Positions 7,492 to 16,857 of a DNA stretch of 21,410 nucleotides are shown piece after piece; within the stretch, counting starts at the first letter, position 1; every line of letters starts with the position of its first letter. The notes under the pieces were generated by a model that made no database searches, was not told the DNA's origin, and was given only the letters and a program-made list of their open reading frames with translations. The position numbers and the translations under genes are program-made. Origin of the DNA: SIG588 sp045599305 (GTDB lineage Bacteria; Bacillota; Clostridia; Oscillospirales; Acutalibacteraceae); assembly GCA_045599305.1 (NCBI GenBank), contig JAZRVU010000046.1, positions 1 through 21,410 of the forward strand, given 5' to 3'.

Positions 7492-8322
7492 TCACTCCTT
7501 TTGAGTCAGCAGTTTATAGATCTCGCCTTTTTTGAGCCCGCATTCCGCGGCGGCTCGGCGTGCCGCCTCCGAAGCGGAGGCACCGGCGGCCACATAGGCC
7601 TGTGCCCGCTTCAGCGCTTCTTCGGGGGTGGCGGCCTCCTCGACGGGGGCGGCGGCCCCCTCGATCACCAGCACGAACTCGCCGCGCGGCGGCTCGGCCG
7701 CATAGTGGGCGGCCGCCTCGGCCAGCGTGGTGCGCCAGGTCTCCTCATGCAGCTTGGTCAATTCCCGCACCACCGCCATGCGCCGGTCACCGAAGGCAGC
7801 CAGCAGATCCTGCAGGGTGCCGGTCAGCTTGTGCGGCGCCTCATAAAATACCATGGTGCGCCGCTCGGTCTTCAGGCTCTCCAGATGCTCCCGCCGGGTG
7901 CGGTTGGTGGTGCTCAAAAAGCCCTCAAAGGTGAAGCGTCCCACCGGCAGACCGGAAAGCGCCAGCGCGGTGGCCACCGCCGTGGGGCCGGGCACCGCGG
8001 TGACGGGGATCTGCCGTTCGTGGCACAGCGCCACCAGATCCTCGCCGGGGTCGGAGATGGCGGGCATCCCGGCATCGGTCACCAGCACGGCGGTCTCCCC
8101 CGCCGCGATCCGGTCGCAGATGGCGGCGCCGCGCTCATATTTGTTGTGCTCGTGATAACTCACCAACGGCTTTTTCACCCCGAAATGGGTCAACAGCTTC
8201 ATGGTGACACGGGTGTCCTCCGCCGCCACAAAGTCGCAGGTCTCCAGCGCCTCCAGCGCGCGGGGTGAAAAGTCCGACAGATTGCCGATCGGCGTGCCGA
8301 CCAGCACCAACTTCCCGCTCAT
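7492..8322 (-). CDS. rsmI: 16S rRNA (cytidine-1402 2'-O)-methyltransferase RsmI
   Basis: A 276-residue SAM-dependent methyltransferase of the tetrapyrrole-methylase fold. RsmI 2'-O-methylates C1402 in the decoding centre of 16S rRNA. Signature elements are in order: LVGTPIGNLSDFSPRA near the N-terminus, AAEDTR, SYHEHNK, the SAM-binding TDAGMPAISDPG, the AVPGPTA turn, FEGFL, FYEAPHKL and VVRELTKLHEE. The length is typical. The frame stays open upstream to 8382, but the ATG at 8322 has GGAGG (8330-8334) 7 nt upstream and starts exactly at the family N-terminus, so I chose it. It is first gene of a tight minus-strand operon with the membrane protein, the dehydratase and the rhamnosidase. Confidence 0.95.
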   Translation of the reverse strand: MSGKLVLVGTPIGNLSDFSPRALEALETCDFVAAEDTRVTMKLLTHFGVKKPLVSYHEHNKYERGAAICDRIAAGETAVLVTDAGMPAISDPGEDLVALCHERQIPVTAVPGPTAVATALALSGLPVGRFTFEGFLSTTNRTRREHLESLKTERRTMVFYEAPHKLTGTLQDLLAAFGDRRMAVVRELTKLHEETWRTTLAEAAAHYAAEPPRGEFVLVIEGAAAPVEEAATPEEALKRAQAYVAAGASASEAARRAAAECGLKKGEIYKLLTQKE

Positions 8323-8372
8323 ACACCCGCCTCCGTTCCTGACAAATCGGCCTATGCGGCCATTGTTATCAA

Positions 8373-8401
8373 ATAATACCATTTTTCACTCTTTCCGTCA
8401 A
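8373..8401 (-). promoter_or_regulatory. Sigma-A-type promoter of the rsmI operon
   Basis: On the minus strand, TTGACG (8396-8401), a 17-bp spacer, then TATTAT (8373-8378) with TGG just before it (extended -10). The predicted start is near 8366, leaving a leader of about 45 nt that includes a small GGCC-GCATA-GGCC hairpin. Confidence 0.7.
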
Positions 8402-8445
8402 CGGTATTTTTGATTTTCATGGGCCGCGCCCGCTTTTCGGCAAGA

Positions 8446-8475
8446 TGGCCAAAAGAGGGGGAAAACTTTTTGCCA
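8446..8475. repeat. Imperfect inverted repeat between divergent promoters
   Basis: TGGCCAAAAG (8446-8455) and CTTTTTGCCA (8466-8475) pair at 9 of 10 positions across a 10-nt spacer. It sits upstream of the beta-helix gene promoter and could be a second operator. The repeat is visible; the role is a guess. Confidence 0.35.
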
Positions 8476-8477
8476 AC

Positions 8478-8512
8478 ATTTTGTGGTGTTTTGGTTGACT
8501 TTACCACAAAAT
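8478..8512. promoter_or_regulatory. Candidate operator: 10-bp perfect inverted repeat around the -35 box
   Basis: ATTTTGTGGT (8478-8487) and ACCACAAAAT (8503-8512) are perfect inverted repeats with a 15-bp spacer, so arm centres are 25 bp apart. The -35 box TTGACT (8495-8500) lies between the arms, and the right arm falls inside the promoter spacer, where a bound regulator would block RNA polymerase. No regulator gene is adjacent. Confidence 0.5.
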
Positions 8513-8523
8513 CTTGTTATCCT
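8495..8523 (+). promoter_or_regulatory. Promoter of the beta-helix protein gene
   Basis: TTGACT (8495-8500), a 17-bp spacer, then TATCCT (8518-8523) with TGT just upstream. The leader of about 55 nt contains a small hairpin, ATGCCG-TTCC-CGGCAT (8551-8566), just before the ribosome site AGGGAGG (8571-8577). Confidence 0.6.
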
Positions 8524-8586
8524 GTGTTCGGGTGCCAGAGTGCCCCGAAAATGCCGTTCCCGGCATAAACAGGGAGGGTCTTTCTT

Positions 8587-11133
8587 ATGAAACCGATGGA
8601 ACAACGTCCGTATATTCTGAAGCCGAAGTACGACACCGGTGATTTCTGCGTGGTCACGGTGGACGCCTCTGCTTTTCATGCCAAAAATGACGGCACCGGC
8701 GATGCGGCGCCCGCCATTCAGGCGGCGCTGAACCTCTGCGAGGAGCAGGGCGGCGGCACCGTCTATCTGCCGGAGGGGCGCTACGCCCTGCGCAGTTATC
8801 TCATCATTCCCCGCGCCGTCACCCTGCGGGGCGAGTGGATCTGCCCCGAAAAGGAGCCCAACGCCGGCCGCGGCACCATTCTGATGGCCTATTGCGGCAA
8901 AAACGATCCCAACGGCACGGCGCAGATCACCATGATGCCCTGCACCGGCCTCAAAAACATCACTGTCTACTACCCCGAACAGGATCCCGCGGCGCCCATC
9001 CCCTACTCCGACACCGTTTTCCAGTTCATCTCCGACAGCGTCACGCTGGAAAACGTGACCATGGTGAACACCTGGCAGGGCTTCCGCTGCGGTCCCGGCG
9101 GCAATGAACTGCACACCCTGAAAAACGTGTATTTCACCCCGCTCAACTACGGTATCAGCATGGACCGCACCACCGATATCGGCCGTCTGCAGCACTACCA
9201 TATCAGCCCCCGCTACTGGGAGCAGTTCACCCTCACCGCAGAGAGCGAGCCGCTCACCGCCGCACAGAGCGACGCCCTGCGCACCTATATGTTCCAAAAC
9301 ACCGTCGGCGTGTTCATGGCCCGCTCCGACTGGGAGTACAGCTACGATCTGCACATTGAGGGCTGCCGTGCCGCCATCCACATCACCGATTCCCCCGCCG
9401 GCGCCCCCAACGCGCAGATGAGCCGCCTCTTCATCCACAACTGCGACGTCGCCTTTGAACTCAAGCGCCTCAACGGCATCGGCGTCTCCGTTTCGGACGC
9501 CGTCGTCACCGGCGACCGTCCGCTCAAAGCGGGCGTGTGGGCGCAGGAGACCTATGCGGCAGACAACGTCACCCTGTTCAACGGGGTGGACTTCAAGGCG
9601 CCGTTCACCCACGCCGTCCTGCACGACGGCACCGGCACCCTGAGCTTTGTCAACTGCACCTTCGGCGGCTTCACCGATACCGCCGTGGTGCAGCACAGCG
9701 GCGGCCTGTCGCTGCAGCAGTGCACCTTTGCCGCGGGCGACCATCTGGCGCTGACCGACGGCATCGGCGGCGCCCAGATCCTCGGCTGCACCTTTGAGGG
9801 CGGCCTGCGCTCTGCCGTTTCGGACAAGGCGAAGCGTGAACTGCAGTTCTCCGATGCGCCGCTCGGTCTGCCGGTGATCCCGCGCTGCGGCCACACCTTC
9901 TGTGACCGGCCCATCCGCCCCGCGAGCGACACGCTCTACTATGCGCCGGACTTCGGTGTCTGCACCGATCCGCGCATCGACAATACCCGCCGTCTGCAGA
10001 AGGCGCTCGACGCGGCCGGCGAGACCGGCGGCGTGGTGTTCATCCCCGGCGGCTGGTACCGTTTTGACGGCACGCTGAACGTGCCCGCGGGCGTGGAACT
10101 GCGCGGCGTGTTCGAGGTGCCCAGCCACACCATCGGCGGCGGCACAGTGCTGCGCACCTTTGCCGGCAGACGCAACGAGGACGCCACCCCCTTCATCACG
10201 CTGGGTGAGGGCGCGGGCGTGCGCGGCTTCGTCATCCAGCATTCCGAACAGGATCCCGTGGAGCCGGTGCCCTATCCGTGGGCGGTGCGCGGCAACGGCA
10301 AAAACGTCTATGCCGTGGACGTCGTCTTCTCCAACTCCTGGCTGGGCATCGACTTCGCCACCAACCCCTCCGACGGACACTATATCTCCTATGTCGGCGG
10401 CGCCCCCATCCGCTGCGGTATCTTTGTGGGCCATTGCGAGAGCGACGGCTGGGTGGAGAATGTGCAGTACAATCCGCACTACTGGGGCCGCTCCAATTTT
10501 GAGAGCCTGTGCACCTATGATTTCCCGACCTTCTGGAACAAGCAGATCGACTATCTCGACGCCATCCGCGTGGGCGATGCGGCCAATGAGCATATGTTGG
10601 GCAACTTCGTCTTCGGCTGCCACGCCGGCCTGCAGTTCGTGCGGCAGGAGGGCAAGGGTGCCCGGGCGCTGGTGATCGGCCACGGTTCCGACGGCGACGA
10701 GATCGGTCTGGCGGTGCAGGACTGCGACAAGGTCGACCTCATCAACGCCGAACTGGTGGCTATGCAATCCCCGCGTGACCGCATCTTCGTGCTGGCCGAG
10801 GAGAACGCCACCGGCAAGGTGCGGCTGTTCAACTCGCTGATGTGGGGCCCCAACGACTACGCCATGACCCTCAAGGGCGGTAATATCTACTGCCAGCAGG
10901 CGCATCTGCAGAGCGCCAGAAAGCGCTACCTGAAGGTCTCGGGCGGCGAACACCGTCTGGATGCCAGTTATATCGCCAAAAACACCGACACGGTGGAGAT
11001 GACCGGCGGCCGGTTGGCGCTCGACACCAGCATGACACCGCGCCGCGCCGAAGACCGCGCCGACTGCGAGCCGGTGCTCGACGTGGCGGTGACCGGCGGC
11101 GATTATGCGGAGTCCTTCTCCTGGTCAAAATGA
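8587..11133 (+). CDS. Tandem pectate-lyase-like (right-handed beta-helix) protein
   Basis: An 848-residue protein built from two related halves, each opening like Pectate_lyase_3/GH28-related beta-helix proteins. The first half has DGTGDAAPAIQAALN and GGGTVYLPEGRY (about 35-66), then LRGEW. The second has DNTRRLQKALDAAGE and GGVVFIPGGWYRF (about 465-493), then LRGVF. Further matches keep a constant offset of about 423 residues: PEQDPAAPIPY (130-140) with SEQDPVEPVPY (553-563), and HISPRYW (205-211) with QYNPHYW (627-633). Such folds bind or cleave polysaccharides, often pectin. No signal peptide or membrane segment is visible, so it appears cytoplasmic unless exported unconventionally. Start ATG 8587 lies 9 nt after AGGGAGG. 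It is monocistronic, with its own promoter and terminator, and divergent from the rhamnosidase operon. Catalytic residues cannot be assigned, and a structural or binding role is possible. Confidence 0.8.
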   Translation: MKPMEQRPYILKPKYDTGDFCVVTVDASAFHAKNDGTGDAAPAIQAALNLCEEQGGGTVYLPEGRYALRSYLIIPRAVTLRGEWICPEKEPNAGRGTILMAYCGKNDPNGTAQITMMPCTGLKNITVYYPEQDPAAPIPYSDTVFQFISDSVTLENVTMVNTWQGFRCGPGGNELHTLKNVYFTPLNYGISMDRTTDIGRLQHYHISPRYWEQFTLTAESEPLTAAQSDALRTYMFQNTVGVFMARSDWEYSYDLHIEGCRAAIHITDSPAGAPNAQMSRLFIHNCDVAFELKRLNGIGVSVSDAVVTGDRPLKAGVWAQETYAADNVTLFNGVDFKAPFTHAVLHDGTGTLSFVNCTFGGFTDTAVVQHSGGLSLQQCTFAAGDHLALTDGIGGAQILGCTFEGGLRSAVSDKAKRELQFSDAPLGLPVIPRCGHTFCDRPIRPASDTLYYAPDFGVCTDPRIDNTRRLQKALDAAGETGGVVFIPGGWYRFDGTLNVPAGVELRGVFEVPSHTIGGGTVLRTFAGRRNEDATPFITLGEGAGVRGFVIQHSEQDPVEPVPYPWAVRGNGKNVYAVDVVFSNSWLGIDFATNPSDGHYISYVGGAPIRCGIFVGHCESDGWVENVQYNPHYWGRSNFESLCTYDFPTFWNKQIDYLDAIRVGDAANEHMLGNFVFGCHAGLQFVRQEGKGARALVIGHGSDGDEIGLAVQDCDKVDLINAELVAMQSPRDRIFVLAEENATGKVRLFNSLMWGPNDYAMTLKGGNIYCQQAHLQSARKRYLKVSGGEHRLDASYIAKNTDTVEMTGGRLALDTSMTPRRAEDRADCEPVLDVAVTGGDYAESFSWSK

Positions 11134-11154
11134 TCCTTTTGCGTATTTCAAAGA

Positions 11155-11186
11155 GCGGCCGGATCGGCAAGATCCGGCCGCTTTTT
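11155..11186 (+). terminator. Intrinsic terminator of the beta-helix gene
   Basis: GCGGCCGGATC (11155-11165), loop GGCAA, GATCCGGCCGC (11171-11181), then TTTTT. The stem is 11 bp and perfect. Confidence 0.93.
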
Positions 11187-11206
11187 CGGGATATCGGGGC
11201 AGGGGG

Positions 11207-11236
11207 TTGCAATTTGATGGTGTTTTATGGTATACT
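11207..11236 (+). promoter_or_regulatory. Promoter of the lepA operon
   Basis: TTGCAA (11207-11212), an 18-bp spacer, then TATACT (11231-11236) with TGG before it. The 11 bases TATGGTATACT ending here are identical to those at the helicase promoter (1073-1083), and both share the TTGCAA -35 box. Confidence 0.65.
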
Positions 11237-11273
11237 GTAAAAGTATAATTCTGCACATTAACGAGGTGTTCGT

Positions 11274-13085
<1,812 letters not shown>

Positions 13086-13088
13086 GCC

Positions 13089-14207
13089 ATGCTCGGGCTG
13101 TATCTGCACGTTCCCTTTTGCGTGAGCAAATGCCCCTACTGTGATTTTTACTCCACCCCCGCCTTTGACGAGGACCTGCTCGACCGCTACACGGCGGCGC
13201 TCTGCCGCGCGCTGGACGAGGCGGCCGCCGCACACGGCGAGCCGGCCGACACCCTCTATTTCGGCGGCGGCACCCCCTCGCTGCTGGGCGGACGGCGCAT
13301 CGCCCGATTGATCGGGCGTGCCGCCGAAGATTTCGGCCTTTTTGGGGCGGAGATCACGCTGGAGGCCAACCCCGCCGACGATCTGGCCGCCGTTTTCCGC
13401 GATTTTCGCGCCGCGGGCGGCAACCGGCTGTCGCTGGGGATGCAGGCCGCCAACGACCGGGAACTGCATCTGCTGGGGCGGCGGCACACCCATGATATGC
13501 TCTGCCGCACCGTGGAGGCGGCACACGCGGCGGGACTTTCCAACCTCTCGCTGGACATCATGCTGGCCACACCGGGGCAGACGGACGAATCGGTGCGGCA
13601 GGCGGCGGACGCCTGCGTCACACTCGGCGCGACGCACGCCTCGGCCTATCTGCTGAAGATCGAGCCGGGCACCCCTTTCGCCGCCCGGCGGGACGCCCTG
13701 TGTCTGCCCGATGATGACGCGGCGGCCGACCGCTATCTGCTCGCCTGCGAAGCACTGGAGCAGGCGGGCTACGCACAATATGAAATTTCGAATTTTGCAA
13801 AGCCCGGCTGCGAGAGCCGGCATAATCTGAAATACTGGAACGCCGAGCCGTATATCGGGCTCGGCCCCGCCGCCCATTCCTTTGTGGGCGGCCGCCGCCT
13901 GTGCTATCCGCGCGACCTCGCCGCCTTTCTGGCGGGGGAGCCGCCGGTGGCGGAGGATGACCGTCCCGCCGTGGCGGACGGCTCGGCCGCGGAATACGCC
14001 ATGCTGCGCCTGCGGCTGACAGAGGGACTGCGGGAAGACTTGTTCGCCGCCCGTTTCGGCCGGCCGATCCCCGCCGCGTGGCGGCGGGCGGCCGCGGCCT
14101 TTGCCCCGCGGCTGACCTGCTGTGACGAAACCGGTATCCGCCTCACACGGGAGGGCTTTTTGCTAGAAAACCCGCTCGTGGCCCGCATTCTGGAAGGAGA
14201 AGAGTGA
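13089..14207 (+). CDS. hemW: HemW, radical SAM heme chaperone
   Basis: A 372-residue radical SAM protein formerly annotated as oxygen-independent coproporphyrinogen III oxidase. HemW binds heme and delivers it to target proteins. The Fe4S4-binding CVSKCPYC gives Cys11, Cys15 and Cys18 (CxxxCxxC). The family features YFGGGTPSLL, EANP, RLSLGMQA, LSLDIMLATPGQT and YEISNFAKPG follow. HNLKYW, with His245, matches the heme-binding HNxxYW motif that separates HemW from the true oxidase HemN; HemN's additional N-terminal region is absent. The start ATG lies 3 nt after the lepA stop codon, with a GGGGGA site inside the lepA end. It probably shares the lepA promoter. An ordinary housekeeping gene. Confidence 0.93.
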   Translation: MLGLYLHVPFCVSKCPYCDFYSTPAFDEDLLDRYTAALCRALDEAAAAHGEPADTLYFGGGTPSLLGGRRIARLIGRAAEDFGLFGAEITLEANPADDLAAVFRDFRAAGGNRLSLGMQAANDRELHLLGRRHTHDMLCRTVEAAHAAGLSNLSLDIMLATPGQTDESVRQAADACVTLGATHASAYLLKIEPGTPFAARRDALCLPDDDAAADRYLLACEALEQAGYAQYEISNFAKPGCESRHNLKYWNAEPYIGLGPAAHSFVGGRRLCYPRDLAAFLAGEPPVAEDDRPAVADGSAAEYAMLRLRLTEGLREDLFAARFGRPIPAAWRRAAAAFAPRLTCCDETGIRLTREGFLLENPLVARILEGEE

Positions 14208-14213
14208 TCGCCT

Positions 14214-14444
14214 ATGTTAAACCCCATGAAACTGATGAAGATGAAGGACTCGTGGGAGACCTTCACCCGCAACCACCCGCAGTTCCCGGCCTTTCTGCAG
14301 GCCGTCTATCCGAACGGCGTGCAGGCCGGCACCGTGCTGGAGATCGGTGTCACCCCGCCGGACGGCAAGCCGCTGCGTTACCGCATGACGGTGACGCAGG
14401 AGGATATGGAACTCTTTGCAGGACTTTCGGAACTGACAAAATAA
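14214..14444 (+). CDS. Small conserved-looking protein, 76 aa, unknown function
   Basis: An unrecognised 76-residue soluble protein. A basic, Met-rich start (MLNPMKLMKMKDSW) leads to a helix and TRNHPQFPAFLQAVY. A predicted beta segment with GTVLEIGVTPPDGKPLRYRMTV follows, then a final helix, EDMELFAGLSEL. The composition and clear alpha-beta-alpha pattern look like a real folded protein. GGAGAAGAG (14196-14204) inside the hemW end lies about 9 nt before the ATG, and the gene is 6 nt after hemW and 16 nt before the flippase. I recall similar short proteins in other Clostridia but know no assigned function. A start at 14226 (MKLMKM) is possible. Operon position suggests a link to the envelope flippase or to HemW; this is a guess. 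Confidence 0.72.
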   Translation: MLNPMKLMKMKDSWETFTRNHPQFPAFLQAVYPNGVQAGTVLEIGVTPPDGKPLRYRMTVTQEDMELFAGLSELTK

Positions 14445-14460
14445 AAGGAGCCTTTCTCAC

Positions 14461-16116
14461 ATGGCCAACACCACGCGTATCGAGCGGGAGAAAAACACCA
14501 CGCTCGCCAAAAACGTGCTGATGCTGATGCTGGCACAGGTCGCCACCAAGGTGATGGGGCTGATCTACCGCATCGTCATCATCAATATCGACGGCTTCGG
14601 CAACGAGGGCAACGGCTACTATTCGGTGGGCTACACCATCTATTCGGTGCTGCTCACGCTGTCGAGCATCGGCGTGCCCAACGTCATCGCCAAGCTGATC
14701 TCCGAACGGATGGCGGCGGGCGATTGCCGCGGCTCGCAGCGCATCCTGAAAGTCTGCTTCGGGCTGTTTTTGTCCATCAGTTTCGTCTCCGCCTGTCTGC
14801 TCTATTTCGGGTCCGACCTCATCGCCACATACATCCTGCACATCCCGGACGTGGCCTACACCATGAAAGCACTGGCACCGGCGGTCTTCTTCGCCTCCGC
14901 CATTTCGGTGTTCCGCGGCTATTTTTCGGGGCTCGGTTCGCTCAAGGCGACCAGTGTGTCGCAGGTGGTGGAGCAGTTCTTCAACTGCGTACTCTCCATC
15001 GTGTTCGTGTGGCTGTGCACCGGACGCGGCTCCGCCATCATGGCGGCGGCGGGCAATCTCTCCACCAGCGCCTCCATTCTGGCGGCGTTTCTCTTCCTGC
15101 TCATCTATTATCTGCGCCGCCGCCGCGAGATCCGTGCCGGCTGCCGGGAGCAGACCGTCCCGGCCGAAAACCGTTCCACCCGGGAACTGCTGCACATCAT
15201 TCTGGCGCTCTCCATCCCCATGGCGGTGGGCTCGCTCATCTCGGCGCTCAATGATTTTATCGACTCCTTCACCATCACCAACTGCATCCAGACGGCCTAT
15301 GCCGGCATTCTCTCCACCAAAGAGGCGCTGGAGGCAAAGGCCGCCTCGGCGGCGGGATTGCTCGGCAAGGTGAACACCATCATCAACATGCCGCTGGCGG
15401 TCAACACCGCCTTTTCCACCGCGCTGGTGCCGGCCATTTCGGCCGCCGTGGCCAAGGACGACCGCAAGCTCGCCGGGGACAAGATCACCTTTTCGCTCTT
15501 CTCGTCCCTCGTCATCGTCTTCCCCTGCGCCGCGGGGCTGGCCGTGCTGGCCGGGCCGATCCTGCAGATGCTCTACCCCACCGCTTCCGACGGTGCCGGG
15601 GTACTGGCGCTCTCCACCGTGCCGCTGATCTTTCTGGCACTCACCTGCATCATCGACGGCGCGCTTTACGGTCTGGGCGAGGTGAAAATTCCCGCCTCGG
15701 CGCTGGCGGTGGGCGCGGTCATCAAGCTGGCCCTCAATTTCCTGCTCATCCGTCAGCCCGCCATCCACATCTACGGCGCCGTCATCTCCTCCATCGTGTG
15801 CGATGCGGTGGTGTTCCTGCTGGTGCTGCGGGCACTGCGCCTGCGGCTGCCGCTGGGACTGCACTGGTGGCGCCATGTGTTAAAACCCGCGCTGTGCAGT
15901 GCCGTGATGGGCGGTGCCGCGTGGGCGACCCACCGGCTGCTGTGCGGCCACACCGGCAACACGGTCGCCACCGTGGCGGCGGTGTTGGCGGGCGCGGCGG
16001 TCTACCTTGTGCTGGTCGTGGCCGCGCGTGTGCTCACGCGGGCAGACGTGCTGCTGCTCCCCGGCGGGCAGAAGATCTGCCGCCTGTGCAACAAATTCGG
16101 AATCTACAAAGAATAA
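14461..16116 (+). CDS. SpoVB/MurJ-like polysaccharide flippase (MOP superfamily)
   Basis: A 551-residue integral membrane protein with hydrophobic segments throughout, consistent with the roughly 14 helices of the MOP exporter fold. It should flip lipid-linked sugars such as peptidoglycan or polysaccharide precursors across the membrane. Family cues are the N-terminal ERE-KNTTLAKNVLMLMLAQV run, YRIVIINIDGFGNEGNGYYSVGY, GIPN-like GVPNVIAKLISERMAAGD, FRGYFSGLGSLKATSVSQVVEQ and NTAFSTALVPAISAAVAKDD. The VPNVIAKLISE and FRGYFQG-type motifs are typical of SpoVB/YtgP-type proteins in spore formers, where SpoVB is needed for spore cortex synthesis. AAAGGAG precedes the ATG. The gene faces sigK tail to tail across a shared terminator. 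Whether it serves spores, capsule or vegetative wall cannot be decided from sequence. Confidence 0.85.
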   Translation: MANTTRIEREKNTTLAKNVLMLMLAQVATKVMGLIYRIVIINIDGFGNEGNGYYSVGYTIYSVLLTLSSIGVPNVIAKLISERMAAGDCRGSQRILKVCFGLFLSISFVSACLLYFGSDLIATYILHIPDVAYTMKALAPAVFFASAISVFRGYFSGLGSLKATSVSQVVEQFFNCVLSIVFVWLCTGRGSAIMAAAGNLSTSASILAAFLFLLIYYLRRRREIRAGCREQTVPAENRSTRELLHIILALSIPMAVGSLISALNDFIDSFTITNCIQTAYAGILSTKEALEAKAASAAGLLGKVNTIINMPLAVNTAFSTALVPAISAAVAKDDRKLAGDKITFSLFSSLVIVFPCAAGLAVLAGPILQMLYPTASDGAGVLALSTVPLIFLALTCIIDGALYGLGEVKIPASALAVGAVIKLALNFLLIRQPAIHIYGAVISSIVCDAVVFLLVLRALRLRLPLGLHWWRHVLKPALCSAVMGGAAWATHRLLCGHTGNTVATVAAVLAGAAVYLVLVVAARVLTRADVLLLPGGQKICRLCNKFGIYKE

Positions 16117-16124
16117 GACCTTTC

Positions 16125-16161
16125 GGGGACGCTCACCGACACGGGTGGGCGTCCCCTTTTT
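16125..16161 (+). terminator. Terminator of the hemW-flippase operon, overlapping the sigK 3' end
   Basis: The arm 16125-16137 (GGGGACGCTCACC) pairs with 16144-16156 through 13 pairs (one T-G wobble) around a GACACG loop, followed by TTTTT (16157-16161). The right arm lies within the last codons of sigK, which is read from the other strand. Confidence 0.88.
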
Positions 16162-16837
16162 CAAACCGCCTGTGCAGTTTCTGCAGTGCCCGCTTTTCGA
16201 TACGGGAGACATAGGAGCGGGAGATGTTCAGTTTCTGTGCCACCTCGCGCTGGGTGAGGGGGTCGGCGGTAAGCCCATAGCGCAGCACTAAAATTTCCCG
16301 CTCGCGCGGCTCCAGTTCCTCATAGAGATAGCGGTGCAGTTTTTCGCCGTTGAGTTTCTGCTCCGTGTCCTCGGTGAGGGTGTCCTCCCCCGCCACCACA
16401 TCCAGCAGCGTCAGTTCGTTGCCGTCGCGGTCGGTGTCGATCGGCTCGGAAAAGGAGATATCCTGCGCCGTGCGCTTTTTGGCGCGGAAGTGCATCAAAA
16501 TCTCGTTTTCCACGCAGCGGGAGGCGTAGGTCACCAGCCGCACCTGCTTGGTGTGGTCGAAGGTATCCACCGCCTTGATGAGCCCGATGGTGCCGATGGA
16601 GATGAGGTCGTCGGTGTCCTCGCGGTTGCTGTAATACTTTTTGATGATGTGCGCCACCAGGCGCAGATTGTGCTCGATGAGCAGGCTGCGTGCCTCGCGG
16701 TCGCCACGCTCCCGCCAGGCCACCAGCGCCTCGCGCTCCTGCTCGGCCGAAAGCGGGCGGGGGAAAGAGCCGGGGTTGACCACGTGCAGCGCCCAGAACA
16801 TCAGCCGTGCCGCCGCCTGCCAGATCGCTATCCACAT
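16133..16837 (-). CDS. sigK: RNA polymerase sporulation sigma factor SigK (pro-sigma-K)
   Basis: A 234-residue sigma-70-family factor. The first 20 residues (MWIAIWQAAARLMFWALHVV) form a hydrophobic pro-sequence like that removed from Bacillus pro-sigma-K by SpoIVFB. NPGSFPRPLS then matches the mature start (FPQPLS in B. subtilis). Region 2 has LIEHNLRLVAHIIKKYY, DLISIGTIGLIKAVDTF and RCVENEILMHFRAKK. Region 4 ends in the helix-turn-helix TQREVAQKLNISRSYVSRIEKRAL. SigK directs late mother-cell genes for cortex, coat and lysis. The gene is continuous, with no intervening skin-type element. The start ATG 16837 follows GAGGTG 8 nt upstream. The terminator of the upstream DUF1292 gene fills most of the 85-nt gap, so any dedicated promoter overlaps that hairpin. 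A CATATCTT near 16863-16870 on the minus strand could be a SigE/SigK-like -10, but this is weak. Confidence 0.93.
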   Translation of the reverse strand: MWIAIWQAAARLMFWALHVVNPGSFPRPLSAEQEREALVAWRERGDREARSLLIEHNLRLVAHIIKKYYSNREDTDDLISIGTIGLIKAVDTFDHTKQVRLVTYASRCVENEILMHFRAKKRTAQDISFSEPIDTDRDGNELTLLDVVAGEDTLTEDTEQKLNGEKLHRYLYEELEPREREILVLRYGLTADPLTQREVAQKLNISRSYVSRIEKRALQKLHRRFEKGDAHPCR

Positions 16838-16857
16838 AAAGAAGCACCTCTTTTCTC

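Noticed and set aside
8398..10953. 851-codon antisense open frame over the beta-helix gene
   Set aside because: No ribosome site or recognisable motif; the sense gene has promoter, ribosome site, domain signatures and terminator.
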